Positions 42,986 to 52,500 of a DNA stretch of 64,000 nucleotides are shown piece by piece. The stretch lies in contig CALFVT010000003.1 of assembly GCA_937928165.1 (NCBI GenBank), positions 1 through 64,000 on the forward strand, written 5' to 3'. The first letter of the stretch is position 1. Each line of letters starts with the position of its first letter. This stretch comes from an uncultured Caulobacterales bacterium (GTDB lineage Bacteria; Pseudomonadota; Alphaproteobacteria; Caulobacterales; Maricaulaceae). A program made the translations under genes and the position numbers. The notes below the pieces were generated by a model. It was not told the DNA's origin. It worked only from the letters and a program-made list of their open reading frames with translations, and made no database searches.

Positions 42986-43660
42986 TTAGAATTTAAAACC
43001 ATAGGATAATGAGATAAATTGCACGTCGCTATTAATCGCAGAGCCATCAAGCCGGATCGATTGCCGATTTGATATATGATATTCTGCGCCGACCCCGTAA
43101 GCAAAGCCGTCAATGCTCGCTGAGTCTTCTGCTGTCACATTGGCCCCGCCCAATAAAGCCGTCGTCGCCGCCAGATTTGCTTCCGCCTGCGCCGTGCCGT
43201 AGCCGCCGCGGATAAAAAGATCAAACTTATCAGTGAGCGGTAAAATCGCGCGGGCAAATCCGGCAATATAGTTTTCAACGTTAATATCCGCGTCAAGATC
43301 TACATTAACGGTGCCAAACCCATCAACCGGCACCGGAAGATTGCGGGAAAGACTATCACCGCCAAGCCCGAAGCCGCCCTCCACTTCGGCGGCAAAGAAC
43401 TTATTCACCCGATACCCTAAACGGCCATTTAGAAGAAAAATACTCGCATCTTCCTCGCCGAGGTCAACATTATTACCCTGAACGTCTAAATTACTCAGAT
43501 CAAGGTCAGCGGATAAAAGCGCTATGCCGATACTGGCATAGGCTCCTTGATCGGAAGTTTGCGCCGCCGCCATTTGCGGCCCCATCATGCCCGCCGCGAT
43601 TAAAGCCGCGCTTGAGATAATATATTTTGCGCTGCGGTTTTGTGAAGAAAAATTGACCAT
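42986..43660 (-). CDS. Outer-membrane beta-barrel protein
   Basis: 224 residues; the ATG at 43660 with GGGGGA upstream is preferred over 43678. A signal peptide of about 34 residues ends in MAAAQ. The mature part has alternating hydrophobic strands (GAYASIGIALLSADLDLS, FAYGVGAEYHI) and a final strand ending QFISLSYGFKF, as in OmpA-like/Omp25 eight-stranded porin-fold proteins. It may serve structure or adhesion. It has its own terminator. Confidence 0.85.
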   Translation of the reverse strand: MVNFSSQNRSAKYIISSAALIAAGMMGPQMAAAQTSDQGAYASIGIALLSADLDLSNLDVQGNNVDLGEEDASIFLLNGRLGYRVNKFFAAEVEGGFGLGGDSLSRNLPVPVDGFGTVNVDLDADINVENYIAGFARAILPLTDKFDLFIRGGYGTAQAEANLAATTALLGGANVTAEDSASIDGFAYGVGAEYHISNRQSIRLDGSAINSDVQFISLSYGFKF

Positions 43661-43780
43661 CAGGTCCCCCTTTGACAAACGTTGCGCCTTAAGCCTGTGG
43701 TAAAATTGCGCAGGTGACTAGGATATGAATAGCCTTAAGTTTTTACAGCTGCGGCCCGCCGCACAATGACATTCGCCCGT

Positions 43781-45643
43781 CTAAGCGGCGGTAATAATCT
43801 CTAAAAATACCGCGCCAAATTTTTCGAACTTCACCGCGCCGACGCCCGATACATCTAGCATCTCCGCCTCATTTACGGGCCGTTTTTGCGCCATATCCAT
43901 AAGGCTTGCATCGGAGAACACCACATAAGCGGGCTTACCCATAGCGCGGGCCAATTCCATGCGCTTGGCTTTAAGCTGCCGAAATAAATCTTGGTCTTGC
44001 TGTGATAAGCGGCTGTTTTGCGCCGCCGTTTTACGGGCCGCCTTCTCACCACGCTCTGCCGGCCGCGCCCGAATGGCCTTACAGTGAAAATTTTCCGTCC
44101 CGCTTAAAACAGCGCCGCCTTTCGCCGTGAGTTTAAGCGCGCCAAACCGTTCGATATCCATATCAATATGGCCGCTTGCGAGAGCTTGCCGCGTGAGCGC
44201 CTGTAGATAGGCCGCGCTTTTATCTTGTGCGCCCCCGTAGCTTTCAAGACTGTCATGGCCAAATTGACGGATGCGCTCTGTGTTTGCCCCGCGCGCCACC
44301 GCAATCACATGAGCCTGCCCAAAGCGCGAACCTGTCTCAGTGACCGCCCGCATGAGCGCCCGCAAATCTTTGCTGGCATCAATCATTTGCGGCGGGTCTT
44401 CGCAATTATCACAATTCCCGCAAGGGGCCGCCGCTTCGCCGAAATAAGATAGCATCACTTGGCGGCGGCACGTCGAGGCCTCGCAATAGGTCAGCAAAGC
44501 ATCAAGCCGTTTCATCTCGCGGATTTGGTGATCGCGCTCACTGCTTTCTTGGGTGATAAATCGCCGGCGCAAGGCGACATCATCAAGGCCGTAGCACAGC
44601 GCCGTCAAGGCCGGCCCGCCGTCTCGCCCCGCGCGGCCAATTTCTTGGTAATAGGCCTCAAGGGAGCTGGGCAGGTTCGTATGATATACAAAGCGGATAT
44701 CCGGCTTATCTATGCCCATGCCAAAAGCTATGGTGGCCACAATAACAAGCCCCTCTTCGGCCATAAAGCGCTCTTGGGTCTCAAAACGGGTCTGCGCATC
44801 TAGCCCCGCGTGGTAAGGCAAAGCCTTATAACCCGCGCCGCTCAGGGTTTGCGCAAAGTCTTCGGTATTTTTACGCGAGAGCGCATAGATAATCCCTGAT
44901 TGTCCGCGAACGCTCTCCATGAAGCGCAAGAGCTGGGCTTTACGGTCAGTTTTCGGTGCAATGGCCAGCGATAAATTTGGGCGGTCAAAACCTTGGACGA
45001 TAATTTGACCTTTTTGGTCAAACAGGCGCTGGGCAATATCACTGCGAGTCGCTGCATCGGCTGTGGCGGTAAAGGCCGCAATACGGGCCTTGGGAAAGTG
45101 ACGTTTTAAATCTGAGAGCTGGGCATATTCAGGGCGAAAAGACGGCCCCCATTTTGACACGCAATGGGCTTCGTCAATCACAAACATGGCCGGATCAAGC
45201 CGCTCTAGGGCGCGTAGCATACGCGGGGTCATCAGCCGCTCTGGGGAGAGGTAAAGCAGCTTAGCCTGACGGCCAGACGCCTGTCCGCCAGACGTCTGTC
45301 CACTCGATTCTTGCCGCCCCGAAACCTTCCTCCATTGCGCAATATTTTCATCACGGCTTTGGCCAGAATGTATCGCCGCCACATCAACCCCGTTCGCCCG
45401 CAATCCGCTCACTTGGTTATCCATCAGCGCCACAAGCGGAGAGATAACCACCGTTAAATTTTCAAATAATAAAGCCGGCACTTGATAGCATAATGACTTC
45501 CCCGCCCCGGTCGGCATAACCGCGAGTATATTCTCACCCGCCATTAACCGCGTAATAATACCCTCTTGGCCAGGGCGAAAATCGTCAAAGCCAAAAACGG
45601 ACTTCAGCACGTCTCTAGGTGCCTTTTGAGTGAGCGTTAACAT
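43781..45643 (-). CDS. recQ: ATP-dependent DNA helicase RecQ
   Basis: 620 residues: helicase domain with Walker A PTGAGKSLCYQ and DEAH box (DEAHC), RecQ-C zinc-binding cysteines (CEASTCRR and CGNCDNC), and a C-terminal HRDC domain. It unwinds 3'-5' in recombination and repair. The N-terminal domain contains an unusual Ser/Gly/Gln-rich insertion (SGRQESSGQTSGGQ and continuing) at about 110-125. It lies 12 bases downstream of nadE on the same strand. Confidence 0.95.
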   Translation of the reverse strand: MLTLTQKAPRDVLKSVFGFDDFRPGQEGIITRLMAGENILAVMPTGAGKSLCYQVPALLFENLTVVISPLVALMDNQVSGLRANGVDVAAIHSGQSRDENIAQWRKVSGRQESSGQTSGGQASGRQAKLLYLSPERLMTPRMLRALERLDPAMFVIDEAHCVSKWGPSFRPEYAQLSDLKRHFPKARIAAFTATADAATRSDIAQRLFDQKGQIIVQGFDRPNLSLAIAPKTDRKAQLLRFMESVRGQSGIIYALSRKNTEDFAQTLSGAGYKALPYHAGLDAQTRFETQERFMAEEGLVIVATIAFGMGIDKPDIRFVYHTNLPSSLEAYYQEIGRAGRDGGPALTALCYGLDDVALRRRFITQESSERDHQIREMKRLDALLTYCEASTCRRQVMLSYFGEAAAPCGNCDNCEDPPQMIDASKDLRALMRAVTETGSRFGQAHVIAVARGANTERIRQFGHDSLESYGGAQDKSAAYLQALTRQALASGHIDMDIERFGALKLTAKGGAVLSGTENFHCKAIRARPAERGEKAARKTAAQNSRLSQQDQDLFRQLKAKRMELARAMGKPAYVVFSDASLMDMAQKRPVNEAEMLDVSGVGAVKFEKFGAVFLEIITAA

Positions 45644-45655
45644 AGAGGCTGCGCT

Positions 45656-47311
45656 TTAAATCTTATCTCTATATTTATTCGTGATCGGATAGCGGCGATC
45701 TTTACCGAAATTCTTCGAGCTTATTTTAACCCCCGGCGGAGACTGGCGGCGTTTATATTCCGCAATATAAAGAAGATGCTGTATGCGTTTCACATCCGCT
45801 TTGCTATGGCCTCGCGCTAAAATATCCTCAACGGGGAGTTCCTGCTCTATAAGGCCTAAAAGAATATCATCCAGCACGTCATATTCTGGCAGGCTATCGC
45901 TGTCTTTTTGGTTATCCCGAAGCTCCGCCGTGGGAGGCTTCGTAATAATCACAGGCGGGATAGGCGCATCACCGCCGAGCAGGTCATCTGGGTTATGCGC
46001 ATTGCGCCATGACGCCAGCGCAAAAACTTCGGTCTTATATAAATCTTTCAGCGGATTATATCCGCCGCACATATCCCCGTAAAGCGTCGCATAGCCCACG
46101 GCCATTTCGGATTTATTGCCAGTCGTTACAAGCATGGGCCCAAACTTATTCGACAGAGCCATAAGGGTCACAGCGCGAATGCGGGACTGCATGTTTTCCT
46201 CAGTCGTATTGGGCTCTAGCCCTTTAAATAAAGGCGCAGTCATCGATAATAGCGCGTCAAACCCAGCTTTGATCGGGACAATATCATAACGGCAGCCCAT
46301 GCGGGCAATACAGTCTTTAGCGTCTTTCAAGCTATCATCCGAAGTATAGCGCGACGGCATCATCACGCACCAAACCCGCTGCGGCCCTAAAGCATCGACT
46401 GCAATGGCGGCGGCCATGGCGCTATCAATCCCGCCAGATAGGCCAAGCACCACATCTTTAAAACCGTTTTTATTGACGTAATCTCCAAGCCCAAGACAAC
46501 AGGCCCGCCAGTCCGCTTCAGGGCCTGTAAGCTGCGCTTCTTGTTTGGCGGAGCGGCACGTCCATACGCCGCCCTGTTTCTCCCACACGGCTAGGTCATA
46601 ATCTTCAACGAAGGATTTAAGCGCCTGAACAATGGCGCCGTCTGCGGCCATAGAAAAGCTTGAACCGTCAAACACCAGCTCATCTTGCCCGCCAATTTGA
46701 TTGACGTAAATCAGCGGCAAACCTTCGTTATGAACTTTCGCGCCAAGCGCCTCGATACGTTCACACATAGCCGTGCGCCGCCACGGGGAGGCATTAGGCG
46801 AGATAAGAAGCTCTGCGCCTTGACTGGCCAAGTGGCTCGCCACTCCCGGCTGCCAGAGGTCTTCACATATGGGCAGACCCAAACATATGCCTTTGAACAT
46901 GACGGGCTTGGGCAAAGGGCCAGATTTAAAAATGCGGTATTCATCAAACACGCCGTAATTGGGCAGATGATGTTTATAACGAATATCTGTAATTGCCCCG
47001 CCGTGCATAAAGAGTAGCGCATTATAAAGCGCCTCTCCGTCATGCCACGGCAGATTAAACACCACCGCTGGGCCGTCTTGGGTCTCTTTGGCAAAGTCTT
47101 CCGCAAAGGCTTTGCAATCACTTACGGCGGCGGGTTTCAACACTAAATCCTCTGCTGGATAGCCAATGATACATTGCTCTGGCAGAACGAGAATATCTGC
47201 GCCGTCCGCTTTGGCGCGGGCATAGGCCGCGCGAATATTTTTCATATTCCCCTCAAGATCACCCAAATGAGCATTTAACTGAGCCGAGGCAATTTTAAGG
47301 GTCTGAGTCAT
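45656..47311 (-). CDS. nadE: NAD+ synthase, glutamine-dependent
   Basis: 551 residues combining a nitrilase-like glutaminase domain (Glu in VLPEQC near 44, Lys in YKHHLPN, and Cys in PICEDLW near 150) with a C-terminal NAD synthetase domain whose ATP loop is GLSGGIDSA (about residue 290). It amidates deamido-NAD at the last step of NAD synthesis using ammonia from glutamine. Length is typical of the two-domain form. It precedes recQ. Confidence 0.95.
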   Translation of the reverse strand: MTQTLKIASAQLNAHLGDLEGNMKNIRAAYARAKADGADILVLPEQCIIGYPAEDLVLKPAAVSDCKAFAEDFAKETQDGPAVVFNLPWHDGEALYNALLFMHGGAITDIRYKHHLPNYGVFDEYRIFKSGPLPKPVMFKGICLGLPICEDLWQPGVASHLASQGAELLISPNASPWRRTAMCERIEALGAKVHNEGLPLIYVNQIGGQDELVFDGSSFSMAADGAIVQALKSFVEDYDLAVWEKQGGVWTCRSAKQEAQLTGPEADWRACCLGLGDYVNKNGFKDVVLGLSGGIDSAMAAAIAVDALGPQRVWCVMMPSRYTSDDSLKDAKDCIARMGCRYDIVPIKAGFDALLSMTAPLFKGLEPNTTEENMQSRIRAVTLMALSNKFGPMLVTTGNKSEMAVGYATLYGDMCGGYNPLKDLYKTEVFALASWRNAHNPDDLLGGDAPIPPVIITKPPTAELRDNQKDSDSLPEYDVLDDILLGLIEQELPVEDILARGHSKADVKRIQHLLYIAEYKRRQSPPGVKISSKNFGKDRRYPITNKYRDKI

Positions 47312-47368
47312 AAAAGCGGTCTAACTTGCACAGCAGAGCTTCGCAAGGGGTCGCATAGAAGGACGCGC

Positions 47369-47417
47369 ACTTTAAGGGCCGTAGATAAATTTAAAAAAAG
47401 AGACTTTAAGGGCCGTA
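47369..47417. repeat. 15-bp direct repeat upstream of nadE
   Basis: ACTTTAAGGGCCGTA occurs at 47369-47383 and again at 47403-47417, 34 bases apart, in the 127-bp gap between the Gfo/Idh gene and nadE. Each copy is followed by an AT-rich run ending TTTAAA. It may be a duplicated regulator site or a small duplication. Confidence 0.6.
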
Positions 47418-47438
47418 AAATTTAAATATCGCAGCAGG

Positions 47439-48362
47439 TTATCTGTCTTTCCCCAAAATAAGCGCATCAATATCAAGCGCCCATTTTAAAGCTTGAAGAC
47501 CGTCTTTCGCAGGAATAACGGGTGATTTATCGGTCTTAACCGCGCCGTAAAAATCATAATCCGACGCCGCCAGAGCATCCTTGCCGCGCAGATCATTCGT
47601 AAAGTTTTCATTGAGCATAAAAGGGGTTTTATGCGTTAGGCGGCGGCTCATAAAATCAATATCAATCACCCCTTCATCATATGATAATTGCATTGAACGA
47701 TGCGGCGTTGTCGCAACCCGGCTTGTATGGATAATCACTTTTGTTTCACTAAAAATTAAAACGGCGCGGGACTTATCAATATAATCTGTTTTCACCGCCT
47801 CTCCGCTCGCCATAAGGCCGATCGGTTCTTCTTTGAGCAGCCACATAACCATATCAAGATCATGAACCGTTAAATCCAGCGTCGCCGACACATCCGTTCC
47901 GCGCTCGCTAAATAAGGTCTCCCGGTATATCTCAATCAACTTCGGTTTGACTGTAATTGTATCCAGCCCAATCGCGGCCAAGACATAACGCTCTTGATGG
48001 CCCATATGCACAATGAGCTTTTTATCTTTGGCTTTATCACAGATTGCCTGCGCATCCTCAAGGCTATGGGCAATCGGCTTCTCAATCAGGCAATGCTTTC
48101 CGGCATCCAGTGCCATTAACGCCAGTTTGGCATGATCCACAGCCGGAGCCGCAATAACAACCGCGTCGCACATATCTATGGCTGCCTGCGCCGTAGGCAT
48201 GGCGGTAATATTAAATTCATCAGAAAGGCGCTTCGCGCGGTGTGCATCGGGCTCATAAAAACAGACAGAGCCGACCCCCTCATGGCCAAGCGCTTTTTGG
48301 ATATGATAACGCCCGAAAACACCGCCGCCAAGAATAGCTATCTTAAATAAATGAGTGGTCAA
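47439..48362 (-). CDS. Gfo/Idh/MocA-family oxidoreductase
   Basis: 307 residues. N-terminal Rossmann motif GGGVFGRYH (12-20), and the EKP motif in LIEKPIAHS. The C-terminal substrate domain has HDLDMVMWLL. These NAD(P) enzymes act on sugars or sugar-like alcohols, but the substrate cannot be inferred. It is upstream of nadE, 127 bases apart, so may have its own transcript. Confidence 0.88.
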   Translation of the reverse strand: MTTHLFKIAILGGGVFGRYHIQKALGHEGVGSVCFYEPDAHRAKRLSDEFNITAMPTAQAAIDMCDAVVIAAPAVDHAKLALMALDAGKHCLIEKPIAHSLEDAQAICDKAKDKKLIVHMGHQERYVLAAIGLDTITVKPKLIEIYRETLFSERGTDVSATLDLTVHDLDMVMWLLKEEPIGLMASGEAVKTDYIDKSRAVLIFSETKVIIHTSRVATTPHRSMQLSYDEGVIDIDFMSRRLTHKTPFMLNENFTNDLRGKDALAASDYDFYGAVKTDKSPVIPAKDGLQALKWALDIDALILGKDR

Positions 48363-48510
48363 ATTAGAGCTCCAAATTCAGCCCACGGCCTACGCGGCTT
48401 TGCTGCAAAAGGGAAATATTTTTATCTGCGATGTCACAAACTGATTCTTTATTTGATTATTAACGTCAATTATTAGCCTCAGTTTTATGAACCCAAACCA
48501 AGTTTTAACA

Positions 48511-48540
48511 CTGAAAACCCCATAAAACTGCGGGTTTTTG
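48511..48540 (+). terminator. Intrinsic-terminator-like hairpin in the HU leader
   Basis: AAAACCC (48514-48520) pairs with GGGTTTT (48532-48538), followed by T-rich sequence on the + strand. No + strand gene ends upstream, so it is either an attenuator in a long HU leader or the 3' end of a small RNA. The stem is modest. Confidence 0.35.
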
Positions 48541-48647
48541 GCGTTTTTCGACCTGTTTTTCATTTTATTTACCACTTGTTAATTCTATCCGTTAGGATTG
48601 CATTAATACCCATTTTCAGGGGCGAACCGTATTTAAGGAGAGGTTTC

Positions 48648-48914
48648 ATGAACAAAAAAGAACTCATAAACGCATTAGCTGGGCAGTGCGATGCATCACA
48701 GGCACAAGCCAGCCAATTTGTTGACGCATTTTGCTCAACAGTTGTCAGTGAACTTAAAGACGGTAATCAAGTTGCAATTCCCGGATTTGGTCAATTTGTT
48801 GCAAAACATCGTCCATCACGAGAAATGCGTAATCCAGCCACAGGACAAATGATGATGAGCAAAGCGAAAACATCATGCCAGTTTAAGCCCTCCGTCGGCC
48901 TCAAAGATCTCTAA
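48648..48914 (+). CDS. HU-family DNA-binding protein
   Basis: 88 residues starting MNKKELINALA behind AAGGAG. HU/IHF fold features are clear: FVDAFCSTVVSEL, VAIPGFGQF, and the arm RNPATGQMM. HU binds and bends DNA in the nucleoid. It ends with its own intrinsic terminator. The upstream frame to 48576 is not used because it lacks a binding site. Confidence 0.93.
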   Translation: MNKKELINALAGQCDASQAQASQFVDAFCSTVVSELKDGNQVAIPGFGQFVAKHRPSREMRNPATGQMMMSKAKTSCQFKPSVGLKDL

Positions 48915-48944
48915 AAGACTTACTCCCACGTTTGTTTATAGAGT

Positions 48945-48971
48945 AAAACCGCCGGTAACGGCGGTTTTTTT
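48945..48971 (+). terminator. Terminator of the HU gene
   Basis: AAAACCGCC (48945-48953) and GGCGGTTTT (48960-48968) form a strong stem followed by T residues to 48971. It lies 31 bases after the HU stop. Confidence 0.9.
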
Positions 48972-49018
48972 ATGATCGGTCATCGGGGCATTCAGCCCCT
49001 TTCAAGTCCGCCTTTTGA

Positions 49019-50422
49019 CTAGGCAATCGCTTGGCGAAATCCTTCGTTTTTACGATAGGCTTTCAGCTCCTCCGCCACAAGAAACGCGAGCTCCAGAGCC
49101 TGATCGGCGTTCAGGCGTGGGTCGCAATGGGTGTGATAGCGCGAGGATAAATCCGCTTCGCGCACTGCACGGGCCGTCCCGCCAATACACTCAGTCACGT
49201 TTTGGCCGGTCATTTCAAAATGCACACCGCCGGGCCAGCAGCCCTCGGAATGGAGCACTTGCATAAAACCTTTTACCTCTTTGAGGATACGGTCAAAGGG
49301 GCGCGTTTTAAAGCCGCTATCGGTTTTATGGGTATTACCGTGCATCGGGTCACAGGACCAGACCACATGGCTGCCTTCGCGCTTCACCGCGCGCGCAAGC
49401 TGGGGCAAGCCGCTAACAACTTTATCATGGCCATAACGGGCAATCAGGGTAAGCCGCCCCGCTTCATTATGGGGGTTGAGCACATCAATAAGGCGCAAAA
49501 GCTCATCCGGTGATAAGCCTTCACCGATCTTCATAGCGATCGGGTTTTGAATGCCGCGAAAATATTCCACATGGGCATGGTCAAGCTGCCGCGTGCGGTT
49601 GCCAATCCACAGCATATGACCGGATGTGGAGAACCATTTGCCGCTAACATGATCCATACGGGTCATGGCTTCTTCATAGCCGAGTAGCAAGCCTTCATGG
49701 CTCGTGTAAAACTCCGTTGAGGCCATTTGCGGTGTATTATGCGCATTCACCCCACAGGCCTGCATAAACTCCATAGCGTCTGTAATTTTATCGCAAAGCT
49801 CTTGATAGCGTTTCGAGGTTTCAGACCCGCCGACAAACCCAAGCGTCCAGTTATGAATATTACGCAAATCCGCAAGCCCGCCATTACTAAAGGCACGCAC
49901 AAGGTTTAATGTCGCCGCCGATTGCCCATAAGCTTTTAAAAGCCGCTGCGGGTCGGGAATACGGCTCTCCTCAGTAAAATCCATGCCGTTAATATTATCC
50001 CCCCGGTAGCTCGGTAGGGTTATGCCATTTTTCTCTTCAACAGGTGAGGAGCGCGGCTTACCAAATTGCCCGGCAATGCGGCCCACTTTCACAACCGGCT
50101 GCCCCGCGCCGTAAGTCAGCACCACCGCCATTTGCATCATCACCCGAAAGGTATCTTGTATATTATCCGGATGAAATTCTTTAAAGCTCTCAGCACAGTC
50201 CCCGCCTTGTAGCAAAAAAGCCTCGCCGCGCGCGACGCGGCCAAGTTTTTCTTTCAACCGAATAGCTTCGCCGGGGTAAACCAACGGCGGCAAGCTTTTC
50301 AAATTATGCTCTACATCCAAAAGCGCTTGCGGGTTAGGGTAATCATCCGGGATATGTTTCGCCGGTAAACGCCGCCAACTTGCAGGCGTCCACCTCGCTT
50401 TGGGTGTCTGTGATATGGCCAT
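49019..50422 (-). CDS. 3-deoxy-7-phosphoheptulonate synthase, class II
   Basis: 467 residues of the plant-like type II DAHP synthase, the first enzyme of the shikimate pathway. Characteristic segments: FLLQGGDCAESF near 75, VVKVGRIAGQFGKPRS, HVVWSCDPMHGN near 365, and GVHFEMTGQNVTEC. Class II is the usual single DAHP synthase in many alphaproteobacteria. It supplies the tyrA and pheA branch on this contig. Confidence 0.95.
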   Translation of the reverse strand: MAISQTPKARWTPASWRRLPAKHIPDDYPNPQALLDVEHNLKSLPPLVYPGEAIRLKEKLGRVARGEAFLLQGGDCAESFKEFHPDNIQDTFRVMMQMAVVLTYGAGQPVVKVGRIAGQFGKPRSSPVEEKNGITLPSYRGDNINGMDFTEESRIPDPQRLLKAYGQSAATLNLVRAFSNGGLADLRNIHNWTLGFVGGSETSKRYQELCDKITDAMEFMQACGVNAHNTPQMASTEFYTSHEGLLLGYEEAMTRMDHVSGKWFSTSGHMLWIGNRTRQLDHAHVEYFRGIQNPIAMKIGEGLSPDELLRLIDVLNPHNEAGRLTLIARYGHDKVVSGLPQLARAVKREGSHVVWSCDPMHGNTHKTDSGFKTRPFDRILKEVKGFMQVLHSEGCWPGGVHFEMTGQNVTECIGGTARAVREADLSSRYHTHCDPRLNADQALELAFLVAEELKAYRKNEGFRQAIA

Positions 50423-50573
50423 GATCCTTGCCTAACCTGTTTTCGAGACGTCTTTTAGCATAATGTCCTAAAAAACTACCAGATAAAACCTTTATATAGG
50501 TAAATGTTTCTATCCATCACCTTAAAAGGCTTTATCTATGGCGCGGCATAAAGCCCCAAAAACCGCCCTGACC

Positions 50574-51938
50574 TTAACTCCGCAAAGTTAAGGTCACTAT
50601 TTCTTCGGCCAACGTTGGGTGTACCGCGCAAGTGCGGTCAAAATCCGCCTTCGTCAGTCCTGCCTTCACCGTAATGCCCAAGACTTGTATCAGCTCTCCA
50701 GAGTAATCTCCGACCATATGAATACCAATCACCTGCTCATTATTGCCCATCGTAATTAATTTCATAAAAATACGGTGCTCGGAGCCATTGAGGATATTTT
50801 TCATCGGGCGGAAATCTGTTTGGTAGACATGGATATTATCTGCGCCAAATTTTGCCGCCGCATCTGTTTCCGAATAGCCCACGCTGCCAATCGGCGGCTG
50901 GGTAAATACAGCGCTCGCAATATCGCTATGATCATAAGCGGTCGGATTATCTTTAAACAGGGTTTCAATAAAGGCGGCCCCTTCGCGGATCGCCACAGGA
51001 GTCAGGTTCACCCGGTTGGTCACATCGCCAACTGCATAGATATTTTTGATCGAGCTTTGTGAAAACTCATCCACTTTCACAGCGCCGAGGTCATCCATCT
51101 CTACCCCCGCCTTTTCAAGACCAAGCCCGGCCGTGTGGGGCCGCCGGCCCGTCGCCATCATCACAAGATCTGTGCCGATTTGTGTGCCGTCATCAAAAGT
51201 CACTTTATAGCCGCCGCCGACTTTTGTGATCTCTTTTGGCGAGACATTAAACCGGTTTTCAATGCCGTTAATGTCTTGGAGTTTATTGGCCCGGTCTCTG
51301 ACATCTTCGTCAAAGCCTTTAAGATATTTACTGCCTCTGTAAGCCTGTACGGTTTTCACGCCAAATCCAGCAAAAATACCGGCAAACTCACAGGCAATAT
51401 ACCCCCCGCCAATCACCAACACCCGCTCGGGCAGGCGATCAAGCAGAAAAGCCTCATCAGAGGTGATCGCATATTCTGCGCCCTTAAGGTTCGGCATCCA
51501 AGGCCGCCCGCCGACAGCCACTAAAATCGTCTCGGCGGTAATTTCTTTGCCCGATGTGGTAAGGCGTATCTTGTGGGCATTGACAAATTCCGCCCGCTCC
51601 GTGAAAAAATCAACGCAGTTTTTCTCTAATATACCGGCATAAAGTCCCGATAAGCGGCTCACTTCATCTTGCACGGCGTCGCGGAGCTTCGGCCAATTAA
51701 ACCGGGGGTTTGCATCCACCTCCCAACCATAGCCTTCGGCTTGTTTGACCGATTTCCCATATTCCGCGCCGAAAACGAGATATTTCTTCGGCACGCAGCC
51801 CCGCACAACACAAGTCCCGCCTGGGCGGCTCTCCTCAGCCACCGCAACGCGCTTGCCAAGCTGCCCGGCCAAACGCGCAGAACGCACCCCGCCAGAGCCC
51901 GCGCCAATAATAAAAAGATCATAATCATATTCGGCCAT
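50574..51938 (-). CDS. gor: Glutathione-disulfide reductase
   Basis: 454 residues with FAD loop GAGSGG (12-17), redox-active GGTCVVRGC (C43 and C48), NADPH loop IGGGYIACEFAG and the His-Pro base in CAVHPTLAEE. These match glutathione reductase rather than lipoamide dehydrogenase. It lies just after a lipoprotein gene (one base between start and stop), so is probably in the rpiA transcript. Confidence 0.94.
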   Translation of the reverse strand: MAEYDYDLFIIGAGSGGVRSARLAGQLGKRVAVAEESRPGGTCVVRGCVPKKYLVFGAEYGKSVKQAEGYGWEVDANPRFNWPKLRDAVQDEVSRLSGLYAGILEKNCVDFFTERAEFVNAHKIRLTTSGKEITAETILVAVGGRPWMPNLKGAEYAITSDEAFLLDRLPERVLVIGGGYIACEFAGIFAGFGVKTVQAYRGSKYLKGFDEDVRDRANKLQDINGIENRFNVSPKEITKVGGGYKVTFDDGTQIGTDLVMMATGRRPHTAGLGLEKAGVEMDDLGAVKVDEFSQSSIKNIYAVGDVTNRVNLTPVAIREGAAFIETLFKDNPTAYDHSDIASAVFTQPPIGSVGYSETDAAAKFGADNIHVYQTDFRPMKNILNGSEHRIFMKLITMGNNEQVIGIHMVGDYSGELIQVLGITVKAGLTKADFDRTCAVHPTLAEEIVTLTLRS

Positions 51939-51939
51939 A

Positions 51940-52500
51940 TTACTTCTCTGCCTGTTGTTTTATAAGGGCTTCATATCGCGGAGCGACATGTTCAGTTCCC
52001 CATTTTTCCGCTCCCGGAAGCAGTTTTTGCTGCAGCGATACAGTTTCTTGAGTATATTTTTGCATGATCGGGTTAGTAAATATAGCTGTTAATTGGCTAA
52101 TTTCTTCTGGCGTAAAAACCGCATCATAAACCGCCGCTGTCTTTTCGACGAAAATACTCATTGTTTCATCGGCCGCTTGCACTAAAAGCTTACGGTTTTC
52201 CCGCAAAGCATCGGCCTGTTTCTTATTTCCTGCCGCATCAAAACTATCAATCTGCGCATCTAAGAAAATAAGAATACCCGACTTCGTCGCTGTCGGCACG
52301 CCAATGAGGTATAGAAACTTCTCGGTCTCTGTCTTGCCCGGCAAATCCGCGATATTGACAGGCGCGCCGCCTTTCAGGTCTTCTAATTGCTCGGTCAGGC
52401 TCGTGTTATCAGCCTTCGATTTTGGTTTGCCCCCTTGATTACCGCAGGCCAAAAGCGCCGCCAAAGGCAGCGCGTAAGCCGTCTTAAACCATCTATTCAC
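51940..52500 (-). CDS. DUF2059-like lipoprotein
   Basis: 186 residues from a GTG at 52500 (MNRWFKTAYALPLAALLAC), giving a compact lipoprotein signal with cysteine at 19; GGA lies upstream. An ATG at 52524 also works. Both overlap the rpiA end. The rest is helical, with AVYDAVFTPEEISQLTAIF resembling the DUF2059 pattern of short periplasmic proteins. Function unknown. Coupled between rpiA and gor. Confidence 0.65.
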   Translation of the reverse strand: MNRWFKTAYALPLAALLACGNQGGKPKSKADNTSLTEQLEDLKGGAPVNIADLPGKTETEKFLYLIGVPTATKSGILIFLDAQIDSFDAAGNKKQADALRENRKLLVQAADETMSIFVEKTAAVYDAVFTPEEISQLTAIFTNPIMQKYTQETVSLQQKLLPGAEKWGTEHVAPRYEALIKQQAEK

